Below are positions 1 through 9,148 of a stretch of 38,358 nucleotides of DNA, piece after piece. This DNA is from Rhodoferax sp. GTDB lineage: Bacteria > Pseudomonadota > Gammaproteobacteria > Burkholderiales > Burkholderiaceae_C. Where the stretch lies: NCBI RefSeq assembly GCF_014859475.1, contig NZ_JACUUE010000005.1, positions 1-38,358 on the forward strand, given 5' to 3'. Each line of letters opens with the position of its first letter. Within the stretch, counting starts at the first letter, position 1. Position numbers and translations under genes: made by a program. The notes under the pieces were generated by a model that saw nothing but the letters and a program-made list of their open reading frames with translations, searched no databases and had not been told where the DNA came from.

Positions 1-33
1 CATGGATTGCTTCACTTCGTTCGCAATGACGAC
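1..33. repeat. Partial REP-like palindromic element at the window edge
   Basis: The first bases contain GGATTGCTTCACTTCGTTCGCAATGACG, with ATTGC (6-10) and GCAAT (23-27) as inverted arms around a GCTTCACTTCGTTCGC core. It resembles the dispersed palindromes of the type CGTCATTGCGA...GAAGCAATCC found in intergenic DNA of many bacteria; that likeness is from memory. The element may continue left of the window. No second full copy was seen here. Confidence 0.4.
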
Positions 34-58
34 GTTCGTTCACGTTAAGCTCGGGGCC

Positions 59-409
59 ATGAAACTTATCCTGAAATGGCTGCTCAGTGCAGCTGCCCTG
101 CTGTGCGTGGCTTACCTATACAGCGGGGTGATTGTCAGCAGCTTTGGTGCGGCGCTGATTGCCGCCTTTGTCATCGGGCTGTTCAACATGGTGCTGCGCC
201 CGGTGCTGCTGGTGCTCACCCTGCCCGTCACGCTGGTCACGCTGGGGCTGTTTTTGTTTGTCATCAACGCCTTGATGTTCTGGTCGGCCGCCGGCATCCT
301 CCAGGGCTTTCATGTGCGTGACTTTTATGCCGCCCTGTGGGGCTCGCTGATCTACTCGGTGCTGGGGCTGTTCATCGACTCAGTTCTCGAGCGCCTGCTC
401 TTTAAATAG
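59..409 (+). CDS. Phage holin family (Phage_holin_4_2/DUF360-like) small membrane protein
   Basis: This 116-residue protein is almost entirely hydrophobic, with about four membrane segments (near residues 5-25, 30-50, 55-78 and 88-110). It has the pattern of the YvlD-like phage holin 4 superfamily, including an FNMVLRPVLLVLTLPVTL stretch followed by a glycine-rich helix. Such proteins are common chromosomal inner-membrane proteins of unknown role, not evidence of a prophage. The ATG at 59 is preferred over the ORF-track start at 2 because the first 19 codons would be translated from a palindromic repeat. The 3' end overlaps the convergent protease gene by 30 bases. Family assignment is fairly safe; function is unknown. 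Confidence 0.75.
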   Translation: MKLILKWLLSAAALLCVAYLYSGVIVSSFGAALIAAFVIGLFNMVLRPVLLVLTLPVTLVTLGLFLFVINALMFWSAAGILQGFHVRDFYAALWGSLIYSVLGLFIDSVLERLLFK

Positions 410-1993
410 TGCCTCGATCTGACGCCGCCGCGTGTCGATGATCGAGGCGTCAATGTAGTCGGCCGAAGCATTGGAAGCCCCGGCACGCTGCAACCGATCC
501 TGCGCGGCCTTGAGCCGGTCTATGGCACCTGCGTAGTCGAGTTGCGCCACCCGCGCCTCGGCCTCGGCGCGCAAGGCGCGCAGGCTCTGGTTTTGCGCGG
601 CGTAAATGCTCGCCAGCCACTGCCACACGAGGGCATCCTGGGGCTGACTGACCAGCCAGACCTGCAGATTTTGCGCCACCTTGTCCAGCACCGCGTCGCG
701 CCCTGCCTGCGTGGCAATTTGCGCCTGCAGCAACAGGTCGGGGCGACGCAGGCTTGCTGCAGAGCCGTCTGCGGGACTGTTCAGGTCGAGCCCGACATCG
801 ACTCCCAGGGCCAGCACCTGCGGGCGCGAGCGGTCGCGTGCCGCGAGTTCAATTTCCAAACCCAGCCAGCGCATTTGGCGCCTGGCCTCGGGCTCATCGC
901 CCACCACTTTTTGCAACTGCGCATACTGTTTGCGCGCTTGCGCCGCATCGCGCAGGCGGCTGGCAGCCATGGCCGCGCCATAAAGCGTGCCCGCCTGCTG
1001 CGCCAAAGCCTGTGCGGGTGCCAGGTTGTCGGCCTGCGCCTGCCAGCCGCGCAGCGCGTCGGCACCGGGGTTGGCCAGCACCCGGGCGCGCGCCGTCAGC
1101 ATGGCGTGCGTCGCGGTGGGCGCCACGTCAACGCTGTGCGGCGCCCCCAGGGGCAGGCGTGACTGCATGTCGGCGATGCGCTCGGTGGTCAGCGGGTGGC
1201 TGCGCAGATAAGGGTAGGCGCCGCTGTCGTTGAGCCTGGCGGCCTGTTGCAGTTTGTCAAACATGCCGACAAAACCCTGCGCCTCGAAGCCAGCCTGCGT
1301 CATCACGCCAAAGCCCACGCGATCGGCCTCGCGCTCCATGTCGCGCGAAAAATTGAGCTGGCTTTGCGCCGACAGGGCTTGCCCGCCGACGATCATGGCA
1401 TTGCCTGCCTCAGGACTTTTGCTGGCCGCCAGCGCGCCCAGAATCATGGCACCGATCATCCAGGGGGTTTGCTTTTCGTTCTTGGAGATCAGGCGCGAAA
1501 TATGGCGCTGGGTGACGTGGCTCAGCTCGTGGCCCAGCACCGAGGCCAGCTCGTCGCGGCTGCTCACCACCGCCAGCAAGCCCAAGTGAACGCCAAAATA
1601 ACCACCCGGCAGGGCAAACGCGTTGACGCTTCGGTCGCGCCCCAGCACAATGCGCCAGGCAAAACGCTCGTCAAGCTCGGGCGTGAGATCACCTCGCGCT
1701 CGGGCGGCGGCCAGCAGCGGCAGCCAGATGCCCTGCACATAGTCGGTGAGCACCGGATCGTCAATAAAATCGGGGTCGCGGTACAGTTCGCGGGCAATGC
1801 GGTCACCCAGGCGGCGTTCGGCACCGGCGCTCATGGCGCTGCCATCGCCGAGCAGGGGCAGCGTGCCGGCAACGCTGCCTCGCGCTTGCAACGGTATTGG
1901 CATGGCCAGGCCAATGGCTGCCAGAAGAAGTGTTGCGCGGCCTGCTGCAATCAGCTTGGCCAGCAACTTGGGTTTGAATTGAGCCATCAACAT
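380..1993 (-). CDS. BepA/YfgC-like periplasmic M48 metalloprotease with TPR region
   Basis: This 537-residue protein starts with a basic then hydrophobic signal segment (about residues 5-36, ending near LQAR). An M48 peptidase domain follows, with the zinc motif HELSH at 155-159 and the third ligand Glu222 in an EADR motif. The C-terminal half is alanine-rich and helical, as expected for the TPR domain of BepA. BepA acts in the periplasm as chaperone and protease during LptD/BamA outer-membrane assembly; that role is transferred from the family. ATG codons at 1993 and 1987 are both possible starts. The gene diverges from moaC, with 123 bases between them, and is convergent with the holin-like gene. 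Confidence 0.85.
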   Translation of the reverse strand: MLMAQFKPKLLAKLIAAGRATLLLAAIGLAMPIPLQARGSVAGTLPLLGDGSAMSAGAERRLGDRIARELYRDPDFIDDPVLTDYVQGIWLPLLAAARARGDLTPELDERFAWRIVLGRDRSVNAFALPGGYFGVHLGLLAVVSSRDELASVLGHELSHVTQRHISRLISKNEKQTPWMIGAMILGALAASKSPEAGNAMIVGGQALSAQSQLNFSRDMEREADRVGFGVMTQAGFEAQGFVGMFDKLQQAARLNDSGAYPYLRSHPLTTERIADMQSRLPLGAPHSVDVAPTATHAMLTARARVLANPGADALRGWQAQADNLAPAQALAQQAGTLYGAAMAASRLRDAAQARKQYAQLQKVVGDEPEARRQMRWLGLEIELAARDRSRPQVLALGVDVGLDLNSPADGSAASLRRPDLLLQAQIATQAGRDAVLDKVAQNLQVWLVSQPQDALVWQWLASIYAAQNQSLRALRAEAEARVAQLDYAGAIDRLKAAQDRLQRAGASNASADYIDASIIDTRRRQIEALFKEQALEN

Positions 1994-2116
1994 GAGCGAT
2001 AAATTTTGTGCACCTACAAAAGAATAAATCAGACGACCACCGTATGATGCCAGCTGTGTGTAAAGGTTCGGTTAAGCCGATGCCTTCATTTCAATCCACC
2101 TCACCCCATTTTTGTC

Positions 2117-2629
2117 ATGAGCACCCTCACCCATTTTGACGCCCAGGGCCAGGCCCACATGGTCGATGTGGCAGCCAAGCCCGCCAGCCACCGCATTGGC
2201 ATCGCGGGCGGGCGCATCAACATGCAGCCCGGCACACTGGCGATCATTGAGAGCGGCAACGCCAAAAAAGGCGACGTGCTGGGCATTGCCCGCGTGGCCG
2301 GCATCATGGCGGCCAAAAAAACCAGCGACCTGATTCCCCTGTGCCACCCGTTGGCACTGACCCGTGTCGCGATTGAATTCAAGGTACTGCACGCCAGCCC
2401 CTCCCATGCCGCCGGCATATTGTGCCAGGCCACCGTCGAAACGGTGGGCCCCACCGGCGTGGAAATGGAAGCGCTCACCGCAGTATCAGCCGCACTGCTG
2501 ACCATTTACGACATGTGCAAGGCGGTGGACCGCGGCATGGTGATGACCGACATCATGCTGCTGGAAAAGCATGGCGGCAAGTCGGGCAGTTTTGTCAACC
2601 CGGGTGCCACCTCCCATGAGAACGTTTAA
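2117..2629 (+). CDS. moaC: Cyclic pyranopterin monophosphate synthase MoaC
   Basis: MoaC converts the MoaA product (3',8-cyclo-GTP) into cyclic pyranopterin monophosphate in molybdenum cofactor synthesis, in the cytoplasm. The 170-residue protein has the family hallmarks in order: MVDV near the N-terminus, [20 protein letters not shown], the LIPLCHPL block, [18 protein letters not shown], and MCKAVDRGM containing the catalytic Asp. The length is normal (about 160). The start falls shortly after a pyrimidine-rich leader without a strong ribosome site. The 3' end overlaps the next gene by 14 bases. No other moa gene lies in the window. Confidence 0.96.
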   Translation: MSTLTHFDAQGQAHMVDVAAKPASHRIGIAGGRINMQPGTLAIIESGNAKKGDVLGIARVAGIMAAKKTSDLIPLCHPLALTRVAIEFKVLHASPSHAAGILCQATVETVGPTGVEMEALTAVSAALLTIYDMCKAVDRGMVMTDIMLLEKHGGKSGSFVNPGATSHENV

Positions 2630-3086
2630 TCCAGGCCTTTGGCCCGCGCGTCTGAGCACCTTGGTGCTTGCGGCCTTGGCCGCGGCCAGCGTGGCGTACT
2701 GGGGCCTGCGCTGGTCCGAGCCGCCCGCTACGCCACGCTTTCAAGGCGAGCCGTTCGGCCAACGCCCCATCGACACGGCCCGGGTCGCACAAGTGCTGGG
2801 CGCCGACGCGATGCCTGTGGGCAACGGCGCGGTGCTCGCCGTGCCCAACACCAGCAGCGACTACAAGCTCGAAGGCGTCATTGCCCAGGGCTTCAGCAGC
2901 GGGCGCGGCAGCGCCTTGATTGCCATCGGCCGCGACAAAGCCAAACCCTACAAAGTGGGCGACCACTTGAGTGATGATCTGGTGCTGCAATCGGTCTCGG
3001 CGCGCGGTGCCGCCCTGGCGCCCGACATGGCGGCGCCGGCATCGGTCGAGCTCGAATTACCGCCGCTCGACGGCGTCAAACCCTGA
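2616..3086 (+). CDS. GspC/PulC-like type II secretion protein, orphan
   Basis: This 156-residue protein has a short cytoplasmic N-terminus, one membrane segment (about residues 12-30) and a periplasmic domain. The domain holds YKLEGVIA, a run ending in SALIAIG, and KPYKVGDHL, the pattern of the GspC homology region that contacts the secretin GspD. The C-terminal PDZ or coiled-coil part of full-length GspC is absent. The start at 2616 fits the start of the membrane anchor and overlaps moaC by 14 bases, which suggests translational coupling. No other secretion gene lies in the window, so this may serve a type II machine encoded elsewhere. Confidence 0.7.
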   Translation: MRTFNPGLWPARLSTLVLAALAAASVAYWGLRWSEPPATPRFQGEPFGQRPIDTARVAQVLGADAMPVGNGAVLAVPNTSSDYKLEGVIAQGFSSGRGSALIAIGRDKAKPYKVGDHLSDDLVLQSVSARGAALAPDMAAPASVELELPPLDGVKP

Positions 3087-3110
3087 TTTCAGCCCCACCT
3101 CCACCGCACC

Positions 3111-3512
3111 ATGACCGCATCCCCTCGCTACCAATTCCAGGTTCAAGTCCAACCGCGCTACCTGGCTGACCAGTCGGACCCGACGCAGGGTCTGTATTTT
3201 TTTGCCTACACCATCACCATCCGCAACAGCGGCCAAGTGGCAGCGCAATTGATTTCCCGCACCTGGAACGTCAACGACGCCCAGGGCCACCACGAAAAAG
3301 TCAAGGGCCTGGGCGTGGTCGGGCACCAACCGCTGCTGCAACCCGGCGAAGCCTTCGAGTACACCAGCGGCACGCGCCTGCGCACGCCCACCGGCACCAT
3401 GCACGGCAGCTTTTTTTGCGTGGCCGAAGACGGTGAAAAGTTCGATGTCGATGTGCCCATGTTCGTGCTCGACGCGCTGAGCGAGAGTGGCGGCACGCGC
3501 ACCCTGCATTGA
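3111..3512 (+). CDS. apaG: ApaG domain protein
   Basis: This 133-residue protein matches ApaG, a small soluble beta-sandwich (FnIII-like) protein once linked to cobalt/magnesium resistance; its biochemical role is still unclear. The family features visible are FFAYTITIRNSG near the start, SRTWNVNDAQG, VVGHQPLLQPGEAFEYTSG, and TPTGTMHGSFF before the final strand FDVDVPMFVLD. Length and order are typical. It lies 24 bases after the GspC-like gene and 31 bases before thiL, so it probably belongs to the same transcription unit. Confidence 0.95.
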   Translation: MTASPRYQFQVQVQPRYLADQSDPTQGLYFFAYTITIRNSGQVAAQLISRTWNVNDAQGHHEKVKGLGVVGHQPLLQPGEAFEYTSGTRLRTPTGTMHGSFFCVAEDGEKFDVDVPMFVLDALSESGGTRTLH

Positions 3513-3543
3513 CGTTCAGCGTCGATTCAAACTGATCTGAGCT

Positions 3544-4542
3544 ATGGGTGAATTCGATCTGATTGCGCGCTACTTCAAGCGCCCGGTGCGACAGGCAGCG
3601 CTGGGCGTGGGCGACGACTGCGCGCTGCTGCAACCCGCGCCCGGCACCCAACTGGCCATCTCTTGCGATATGTTGGTGCAGGGCCGCCATTTTTTTGCCG
3701 ACACCGACCCGCGCCAGCTCGGCCACAAAAGCCTGGCCGTCAACCTCAGCGACCTGGCGGCCTGTGGCGCCAAACCGCTGGCGTTCACGCTGGCGCTGGC
3801 GCTGCCCGAGGTGAAAGAGCCCTGGCTTGCGGCCTTTGCCCAGGGCCTGTTCGCGCTGGCCGACGCGCACGGCTGTGAACTCATCGGCGGCGACACCACC
3901 GCCGGGCCGCTCAACATCTGCATCACGGTGTTTGGCGAGGTGCCAGTGGTTAACGGCACCTCGCTGGCCCTGCTGCGCAGCGGCGCCCGCGCCGGCGACG
4001 ATCTGTATGTGAGCGGCACGCTGGGCGATGCCCGGCTGGCACTCGACGCAATGCAGGGCAAATTGACCGTGCCCGATGCGGTACTGGCTGCTGCACGCGA
4101 GCGGCTGCAGCGCCCCACGCCACGCGTGGCGCTGGGCCTGGCCTTGCGCGGCATTGCCAGCGCCGCCATTGACGTTAGCGACGGCCTGATCGGCGACTTG
4201 GGGCACATTCTGGAAAGCTCGCGCGTGGGCGCCACGGTGCTAGCGGATCAGGCGGTGGCATGCGTTGCCGGCCATGCCCATGCTGCGCAAAGCACCGACG
4301 CAGCAGGTCTGCACTTGTCGCAAGAACAATGGCGCAGCCTGGCGCTGTGCGGCGGTGACGACTACGAGCTGCTGTTTACCGCCCCGCCATCTCAGCGCGC
4401 GGCCGTCGCCGCAGCCGCCCGGGCCAGCCAGACACCGGTGCGCTGCCTTGGCCAAATCGAAGCCGCCGCAGGGTTGCGGTTGCTGGACGCCCAGGGCCAG
4501 GCCCTGCCCAACCACTACGCCTCGTTCGACCACTTCGCCTGA
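3544..4542 (+). CDS. thiL: Thiamine-monophosphate kinase ThiL
   Basis: ThiL phosphorylates thiamine monophosphate with ATP to give thiamine pyrophosphate, the last step of the pathway, in the cytoplasm. The 332-residue protein starts MGEFDLIARYF and has the metal/ATP motif GVGDDCALL, then LGHKSLAVNLSDLAACGA, the glycine-rich ELIGGDTTAG, IDVSDGLIGDL, and the C-terminal CGGDDYELLF. All are conserved in the PurM/ThiL fold. A thiamine gene here pairs in function with the TPP-riboswitch-controlled thiC about 20 kb away. It is followed by pgpA and pncC, a common betaproteobacterial order. Confidence 0.96.
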   Translation: MGEFDLIARYFKRPVRQAALGVGDDCALLQPAPGTQLAISCDMLVQGRHFFADTDPRQLGHKSLAVNLSDLAACGAKPLAFTLALALPEVKEPWLAAFAQGLFALADAHGCELIGGDTTAGPLNICITVFGEVPVVNGTSLALLRSGARAGDDLYVSGTLGDARLALDAMQGKLTVPDAVLAAARERLQRPTPRVALGLALRGIASAAIDVSDGLIGDLGHILESSRVGATVLADQAVACVAGHAHAAQSTDAAGLHLSQEQWRSLALCGGDDYELLFTAPPSQRAAVAAAARASQTPVRCLGQIEAAAGLRLLDAQGQALPNHYASFDHFA

Positions 4543-4568
4543 GGCCGGGCGCGGCTCTGCATTCGCTC

Positions 4569-4574
4569 GATAAT
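4569..4574 (+). promoter_or_regulatory. -10-like GATAAT placed six bases before the pgpA ATG
   Basis: GATAAT-N6-ATG would put the transcription start on or next to the A of the start codon, giving a leaderless mRNA. No convincing -35 box is seen, so this is tentative. The same geometry occurs before nudJ and before the 45-codon ORF. Confidence 0.35.
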
Positions 4575-4580
4575 CTGACC

Positions 4581-5162
4581 ATGCTTGATCAAAAGACTGT
4601 CATCTACCCGGAAACAACTGCCTCTGCAAAGGCCGCCAGGCCTGCAGTGACTCCCAGCGGCCGCTTCATGATGGCGCACCCCGCGCATGTGATGGCGCTG
4701 GGCTTTGGCTCCGGGCTCAGCCCCAAAGCCCCTGGCACCATGGGCACGCTGTGGGCCTGGGCACTGTTTGCGCTGCTGGAACACCGCCTGACAGAGTCGC
4801 AATGGGGCTGGCTCATCGCCATCAGCATTGTGGCGGGCTGGTGGGTTTGCACGCTCACTGCCAAACACATGCGCGTGCTCGACCCGAGCAGCATCGTTTG
4901 GGACGAAATTGCCGCCTTCTGGCTGGTGCTGTGGTTGGTCAGCCCGACCGGTTTTTGGGGCCAACTCGCTGCCTTTGCCTTGTTCAGGTTCTTTGATGCC
5001 GCCAAACCTGGCCCAGTGGCTTGGGCCGACCAGCTCTACCACGACGTGAATCCGGCCACCGACCCGGCAGCTTGGCACAAGGCCGGCTGGGGCATCATGC
5101 TCGATGATCTGGTGGCCGCTTTTTGCGCCCTGCTGGTGATCGCACTGTGGCGGGTCTGGTGA
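4581..5162 (+). CDS. pgpA: Phosphatidylglycerophosphatase A
   Basis: PgpA dephosphorylates phosphatidylglycerol phosphate to phosphatidylglycerol at the inner membrane. The 193-residue protein has the family's GFGSGLSPKAPGTMGTL block at about residues 47-63, VWDEIAAFW in the middle, LFRFFDAAKPGP, and the C-terminal GIMLDDLVAAF. Several membrane segments separate these acidic motifs. The first 30 residues before MMAHPAH are poorly conserved in character, so a start at one of those methionines is possible. The ATG at 4581 sits six bases after a -10-like box. It lies between thiL and pncC in one direction. Confidence 0.94.
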   Translation: MLDQKTVIYPETTASAKAARPAVTPSGRFMMAHPAHVMALGFGSGLSPKAPGTMGTLWAWALFALLEHRLTESQWGWLIAISIVAGWWVCTLTAKHMRVLDPSSIVWDEIAAFWLVLWLVSPTGFWGQLAAFALFRFFDAAKPGPVAWADQLYHDVNPATDPAAWHKAGWGIMLDDLVAAFCALLVIALWRVW

Positions 5163-5166
5163 GGCC

Positions 5167-5685
5167 ATGACGCGCCTTAGCCCCCAGCATCCGGCAGCTT
5201 TGACAGGCGCAGCAGCTGCCGCTCGGCTGGCCGATCTGTTACTGGCCAAAAACTGGCTGTTGTGCACGGCCGAGAGCTGCACCGGTGGCCTCATAGCCGC
5301 CGCCTGCACCGGCCTGGCGGGCTCGAGCCACTGGTTCGAGCGCGGCTTTGTCACTTACTCCAACGCGGCCAAATGCGAGTTGCTGGGGGTCGATGCCGGG
5401 TTGATCGAAACCCATGGCGCCGTCAGCGAAGCCGTGGCGCGTGCCATGGCAGCAGGCGCCCTGACGCATTCGCACGCCCAGGTTTCTGTGGCCGTCACAG
5501 GCGTGGCAGGCCCCACCGGTGGCAGCGCCGACAAACCGGTGGGCACGGTGTGGTTTGGCTTTGCCCTGCCCGGTGGCGTAACGAGTCAATTGCAGCACTT
5601 CACGGGCGACCGCGCTGGCGTACGCCAAGCCACCGTGCTGCATGCCTTGAACCGATTGAGCGAACTCATCCAAAGCAGGACCTGA
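5167..5685 (+). CDS. pncC: Nicotinamide-nucleotide amidohydrolase PncC (CinA C-terminal family)
   Basis: PncC deamidates nicotinamide mononucleotide to nicotinate mononucleotide in the pyridine-nucleotide salvage cycle. The 172-residue stand-alone CinA-C domain shows the signature AESCTGGLIAAACTGLAGSS near residue 36, a GFVTYSNAAK block, THGAVSE, and VTGVAGPTGGSADKPVGTVW. It lacks the N-terminal COG1058 domain of long CinA proteins. It starts four bases after pgpA and ends one base before the response regulator ATG, so these genes are likely co-transcribed. Confidence 0.94.
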   Translation: MTRLSPQHPAALTGAAAAARLADLLLAKNWLLCTAESCTGGLIAAACTGLAGSSHWFERGFVTYSNAAKCELLGVDAGLIETHGAVSEAVARAMAAGALTHSHAQVSVAVTGVAGPTGGSADKPVGTVWFGFALPGGVTSQLQHFTGDRAGVRQATVLHALNRLSELIQSRT

Positions 5686-5686
5686 A

Positions 5687-6340
5687 ATGAAGATTTTGAT
5701 CATTGAAGATGATGCGTTGATGGGCGCAGGTCTGCAGTCTGCGCTCAACAATGCCGGATTTGATGCGGATTGGGTGGCCGATGGACAGGCTGCGCTCGAT
5801 TTGCTGGGCCACACTTTTTACCGTGCTGCCGTGCTCGACATCACGCTGCCCAGCCTTGACGGCATGGAGGTGCTCAAGCAGCTGCGCGCCAGCGGCAGCA
5901 AGCTGCCGGTGCTGATGCTCACCGCGCGCGACACCACGCGCGACAAGGTGCTGTGTTTTGAGGCTGGCGCCGACGACTTTCTGGTCAAGACCACCGACAT
6001 CGAAGAGCTGATCGCGCGCCTGCAAGCGCTGATCCGGCGCGCCGGCTTTGTCGGCCGGCTGCAGGTCGGCGCGCTGATGCTCGATGCCGACCAGCAACAG
6101 GTCACGCTCAATGAGGAAGCGCTCAACCTGTCCAACCGCGAGTTCAAACTGCTGCGTGTGCTGATGGAAAGCGCGGGCCAGGTGATTGCGCGCGGCAAGC
6201 TCGAGCAATTGGTATTCGGGTCGAGCCACAACAACGACAGCAATGTGCTTGAAGTCCACATCCACCACCTGCGGCAAAAAATTGGCGAGCACAGCATCAA
6301 GACCGTGCGCGGCGTGGGCTACACCCTGCTCAGGCCCTGA
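5687..6340 (+). CDS. OmpR/QseB-type response regulator with altered KTT motif
   Basis: The protein has 217 residues. The receiver domain (1-115) has the acidic pair EDD at 7-9, the phosphoacceptor Asp51 in LDITLPSLDG, Thr79 in LTARD, and Lys101. A winged-helix DNA-binding domain (about 125-217) ends in VLEVHIHHLRQKIG and TVRGVGYTL. The usual KPF after the conserved lysine is KTT here (101-103), so the conserved cis-proline is missing. It is a transcription regulator paired with the kinase 13 bases downstream; the closest subfamily by feel is TctD/QseB. The target is unknown. The start follows the pncC stop by one base, with a GCAGGA-like ribosome site inside pncC. Confidence 0.92.
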   Translation: MKILIIEDDALMGAGLQSALNNAGFDADWVADGQAALDLLGHTFYRAAVLDITLPSLDGMEVLKQLRASGSKLPVLMLTARDTTRDKVLCFEAGADDFLVKTTDIEELIARLQALIRRAGFVGRLQVGALMLDADQQQVTLNEEALNLSNREFKLLRVLMESAGQVIARGKLEQLVFGSSHNNDSNVLEVHIHHLRQKIGEHSIKTVRGVGYTLLRP

Positions 6341-6353
6341 TGGCTTACAAAGC

Positions 6354-7847
<1,494 letters not shown>

Positions 7848-7876
7848 CGCAGCGCAACTCAACCTGGATTCCTCAG

Positions 7877-8218
7877 TTGACCACAGATTTTTTCAGCGGC
7901 TTTGCCACAGGTCTGGCGCTGATCGTGGCCATTGGCTCGCAAAACGCCTTCGTGCTGCGCCAGGGCATTCTGCGCCAGCACGTGCTGCCACTGGTGCTGT
8001 TTTGCGCGTTGTCAGACGCGCTGCTGATTCTGGCAGGCATTGGCGGCGCGGGCGTGCTCATTCGCGGCAACGAGGTGCTGATAACATTCACGCGCTATGG
8101 CGGCGCCCTGTTCCTGGCCGCTTACGGCGTATTGGCCGCGCGGCGCGCCTGGCGCGTGCTCGACGGGCTGATTGCGCTGGCCATGTGGACGCTGGCGGCG
8201 ATGCTGCTGGCGGGCTGA
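7877..8218 (+). pseudogene. LysE/ArgO-family amino-acid exporter with in-frame central deletion
   Basis: The first part (LIVAIGSQNAFVLRQGI, then a LCALSDALL-like helix and GGALFLAAYGVLAARRA) is a clear LysE-family N-terminal half. The sequence then jumps directly to AWRVLDGLIALAMWTLAAMLL, which is the last helix of the family. The reading frame stays open, but the product is about 113 residues against about 205 for the family. Roughly 80-90 central residues are missing, including the NPHVYLDT segment. The junction lies in the repetitive GCGCGGCGCGCCTGGCGCG. A TTG at 7877 gives the family-like start MTTDFFSGF; the ORF track uses a TTG at 7844. Probably non-functional, unless a short half-transporter is made. 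Confidence 0.75.
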
Positions 8219-8289
8219 TCTGTCAGGCGTCGGGGCGCACCCGCATGGATTTTCCGGGCATAAATTCATTCACTGAATAGCTGACCCCA

Positions 8290-8295
8290 TAGAAT
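8290..8295 (+). promoter_or_regulatory. -10-like TAGAAT six bases before the ATG at 8302
   Basis: TAGAAT-N6-ATG has the same spacing as the boxes before pgpA and nudJ. It could start a leaderless transcript of the 45-codon ORF and then read through the aspartic protease gene. No good -35 box was found. Confidence 0.35.
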
Positions 8296-8301
8296 GCAGC
8301 C

Positions 8302-8439
8302 ATGCACCCACGTCTCGCTACGCCACTGACCAAAGATGCCTTGCACTGCGTCCTCGCGGCGTGCGCCGGACGCGAGGTGGCGCCATTTGGCGGCAACTTG
8401 TGGGCCGTGCCACTGTCGGCCGGATGGGCAGCAGTCTGA
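8302..8439 (+). CDS. Possible 45-residue small protein or gene remnant
   Basis: The reading frame MHPRLATPLTKDALHCVL...GWAAV is too short for the ORF track. It ends in TGA two bases before the ATG of the protease gene, so the pair could be translationally coupled. A -10-like TAGAAT lies six bases before its ATG. The composition looks protein-like (an amphipathic start, then APFGGNLWAVPL), but I recognise no family. It could equally be the surviving start of a deleted gene, since the neighbouring LysE gene has also lost DNA. Confidence 0.35.
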   Translation: MHPRLATPLTKDALHCVLAACAGREVAPFGGNLWAVPLSAGWAAV

Positions 8440-8441
8440 AC

Positions 8442-9095
8442 ATGGGCGTTGAAGACCGCGACTGGTACCGCGACGCGCAGCGCGAGCGTGAAAAACAGCG
8501 CCAGATGGACGAAACCCGCAACAAATTTGCGTCGTTTACCCAAAAAAACCTCAACGGCAAGCAGCGGCCGCAAGCTGCGCCTGGCGCGCGTGCGCCCGGG
8601 CAAACCGGGCTGATCCCGATGTTGTTGTTCTGGTTGCTTGTCATGGGCCTGCTTTACGCGCTGATGACGCACTACCTCAAACCCAAAGCTGCGCAGGTAT
8701 TGACCAATGGTGACCTGGTGATTGCGCGGGCGCGCGACGGCCATTTTTATGCCCCAGGCACGGTCAATGGCGAGCCGGTGACGTTCATGGTTGACACCGG
8801 CGCGTCGCTGGTGAGCGTGAGCGAGCCGGTGGCGCGGGCCGCCGGCCTGCGCGGCGGTGTACCCACCACGTTCCATACCGCCAACGGATCACAGCCCGGG
8901 CGGGTGGTGGATGGCGTGACGATCTCGTTGGGCAACGCGCGCGTGACGAATGTTCGCGTGGGCGTAGGACTGCGCATGAGCGACGACCAGCGGGCCTTGC
9001 TCGGCCAGTCGTTCCTGTCAAAATTTGACATCGCCATGACGCAAAACAAAATGGTGTTGCGCGCCAGGCCCCAACTCAAATTGGGGCAAAAATAG
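8442..9095 (+). CDS. Membrane-anchored retropepsin-like aspartic protease (TIGR02281 type)
   Basis: This 217-residue protein starts with a charged cytoplasmic segment rich in Arg/Glu. One membrane helix follows (LIPMLLFWLLVMGLLYAL, about residues 57-76), then a single aspartic protease domain. The catalytic triplet is FMVDTGASLVSVSE, and the family's second motif ALLGQSFLSKFDI lies near the C-terminus. This is the clan AA single-domain type found in many proteobacteria; substrates are unknown. I chose ATG 8442 because the 45-codon ORF ends two bases before it; ATG 8424 is an alternative, and the track's GTG at 8361 is less likely. Confidence 0.85.
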   Translation: MGVEDRDWYRDAQREREKQRQMDETRNKFASFTQKNLNGKQRPQAAPGARAPGQTGLIPMLLFWLLVMGLLYALMTHYLKPKAAQVLTNGDLVIARARDGHFYAPGTVNGEPVTFMVDTGASLVSVSEPVARAAGLRGGVPTTFHTANGSQPGRVVDGVTISLGNARVTNVRVGVGLRMSDDQRALLGQSFLSKFDIAMTQNKMVLRARPQLKLGQK

Positions 9096-9148
9096 CGACC
9101 GCGCTCACCCCGGATGGCGAATTCAATTTATATTGATTGTGAGATGTG

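Noticed and set aside
59-409. Holin-like gene as evidence of a prophage
   Set aside because: The family is common on chromosomes and no other phage gene lies nearby.
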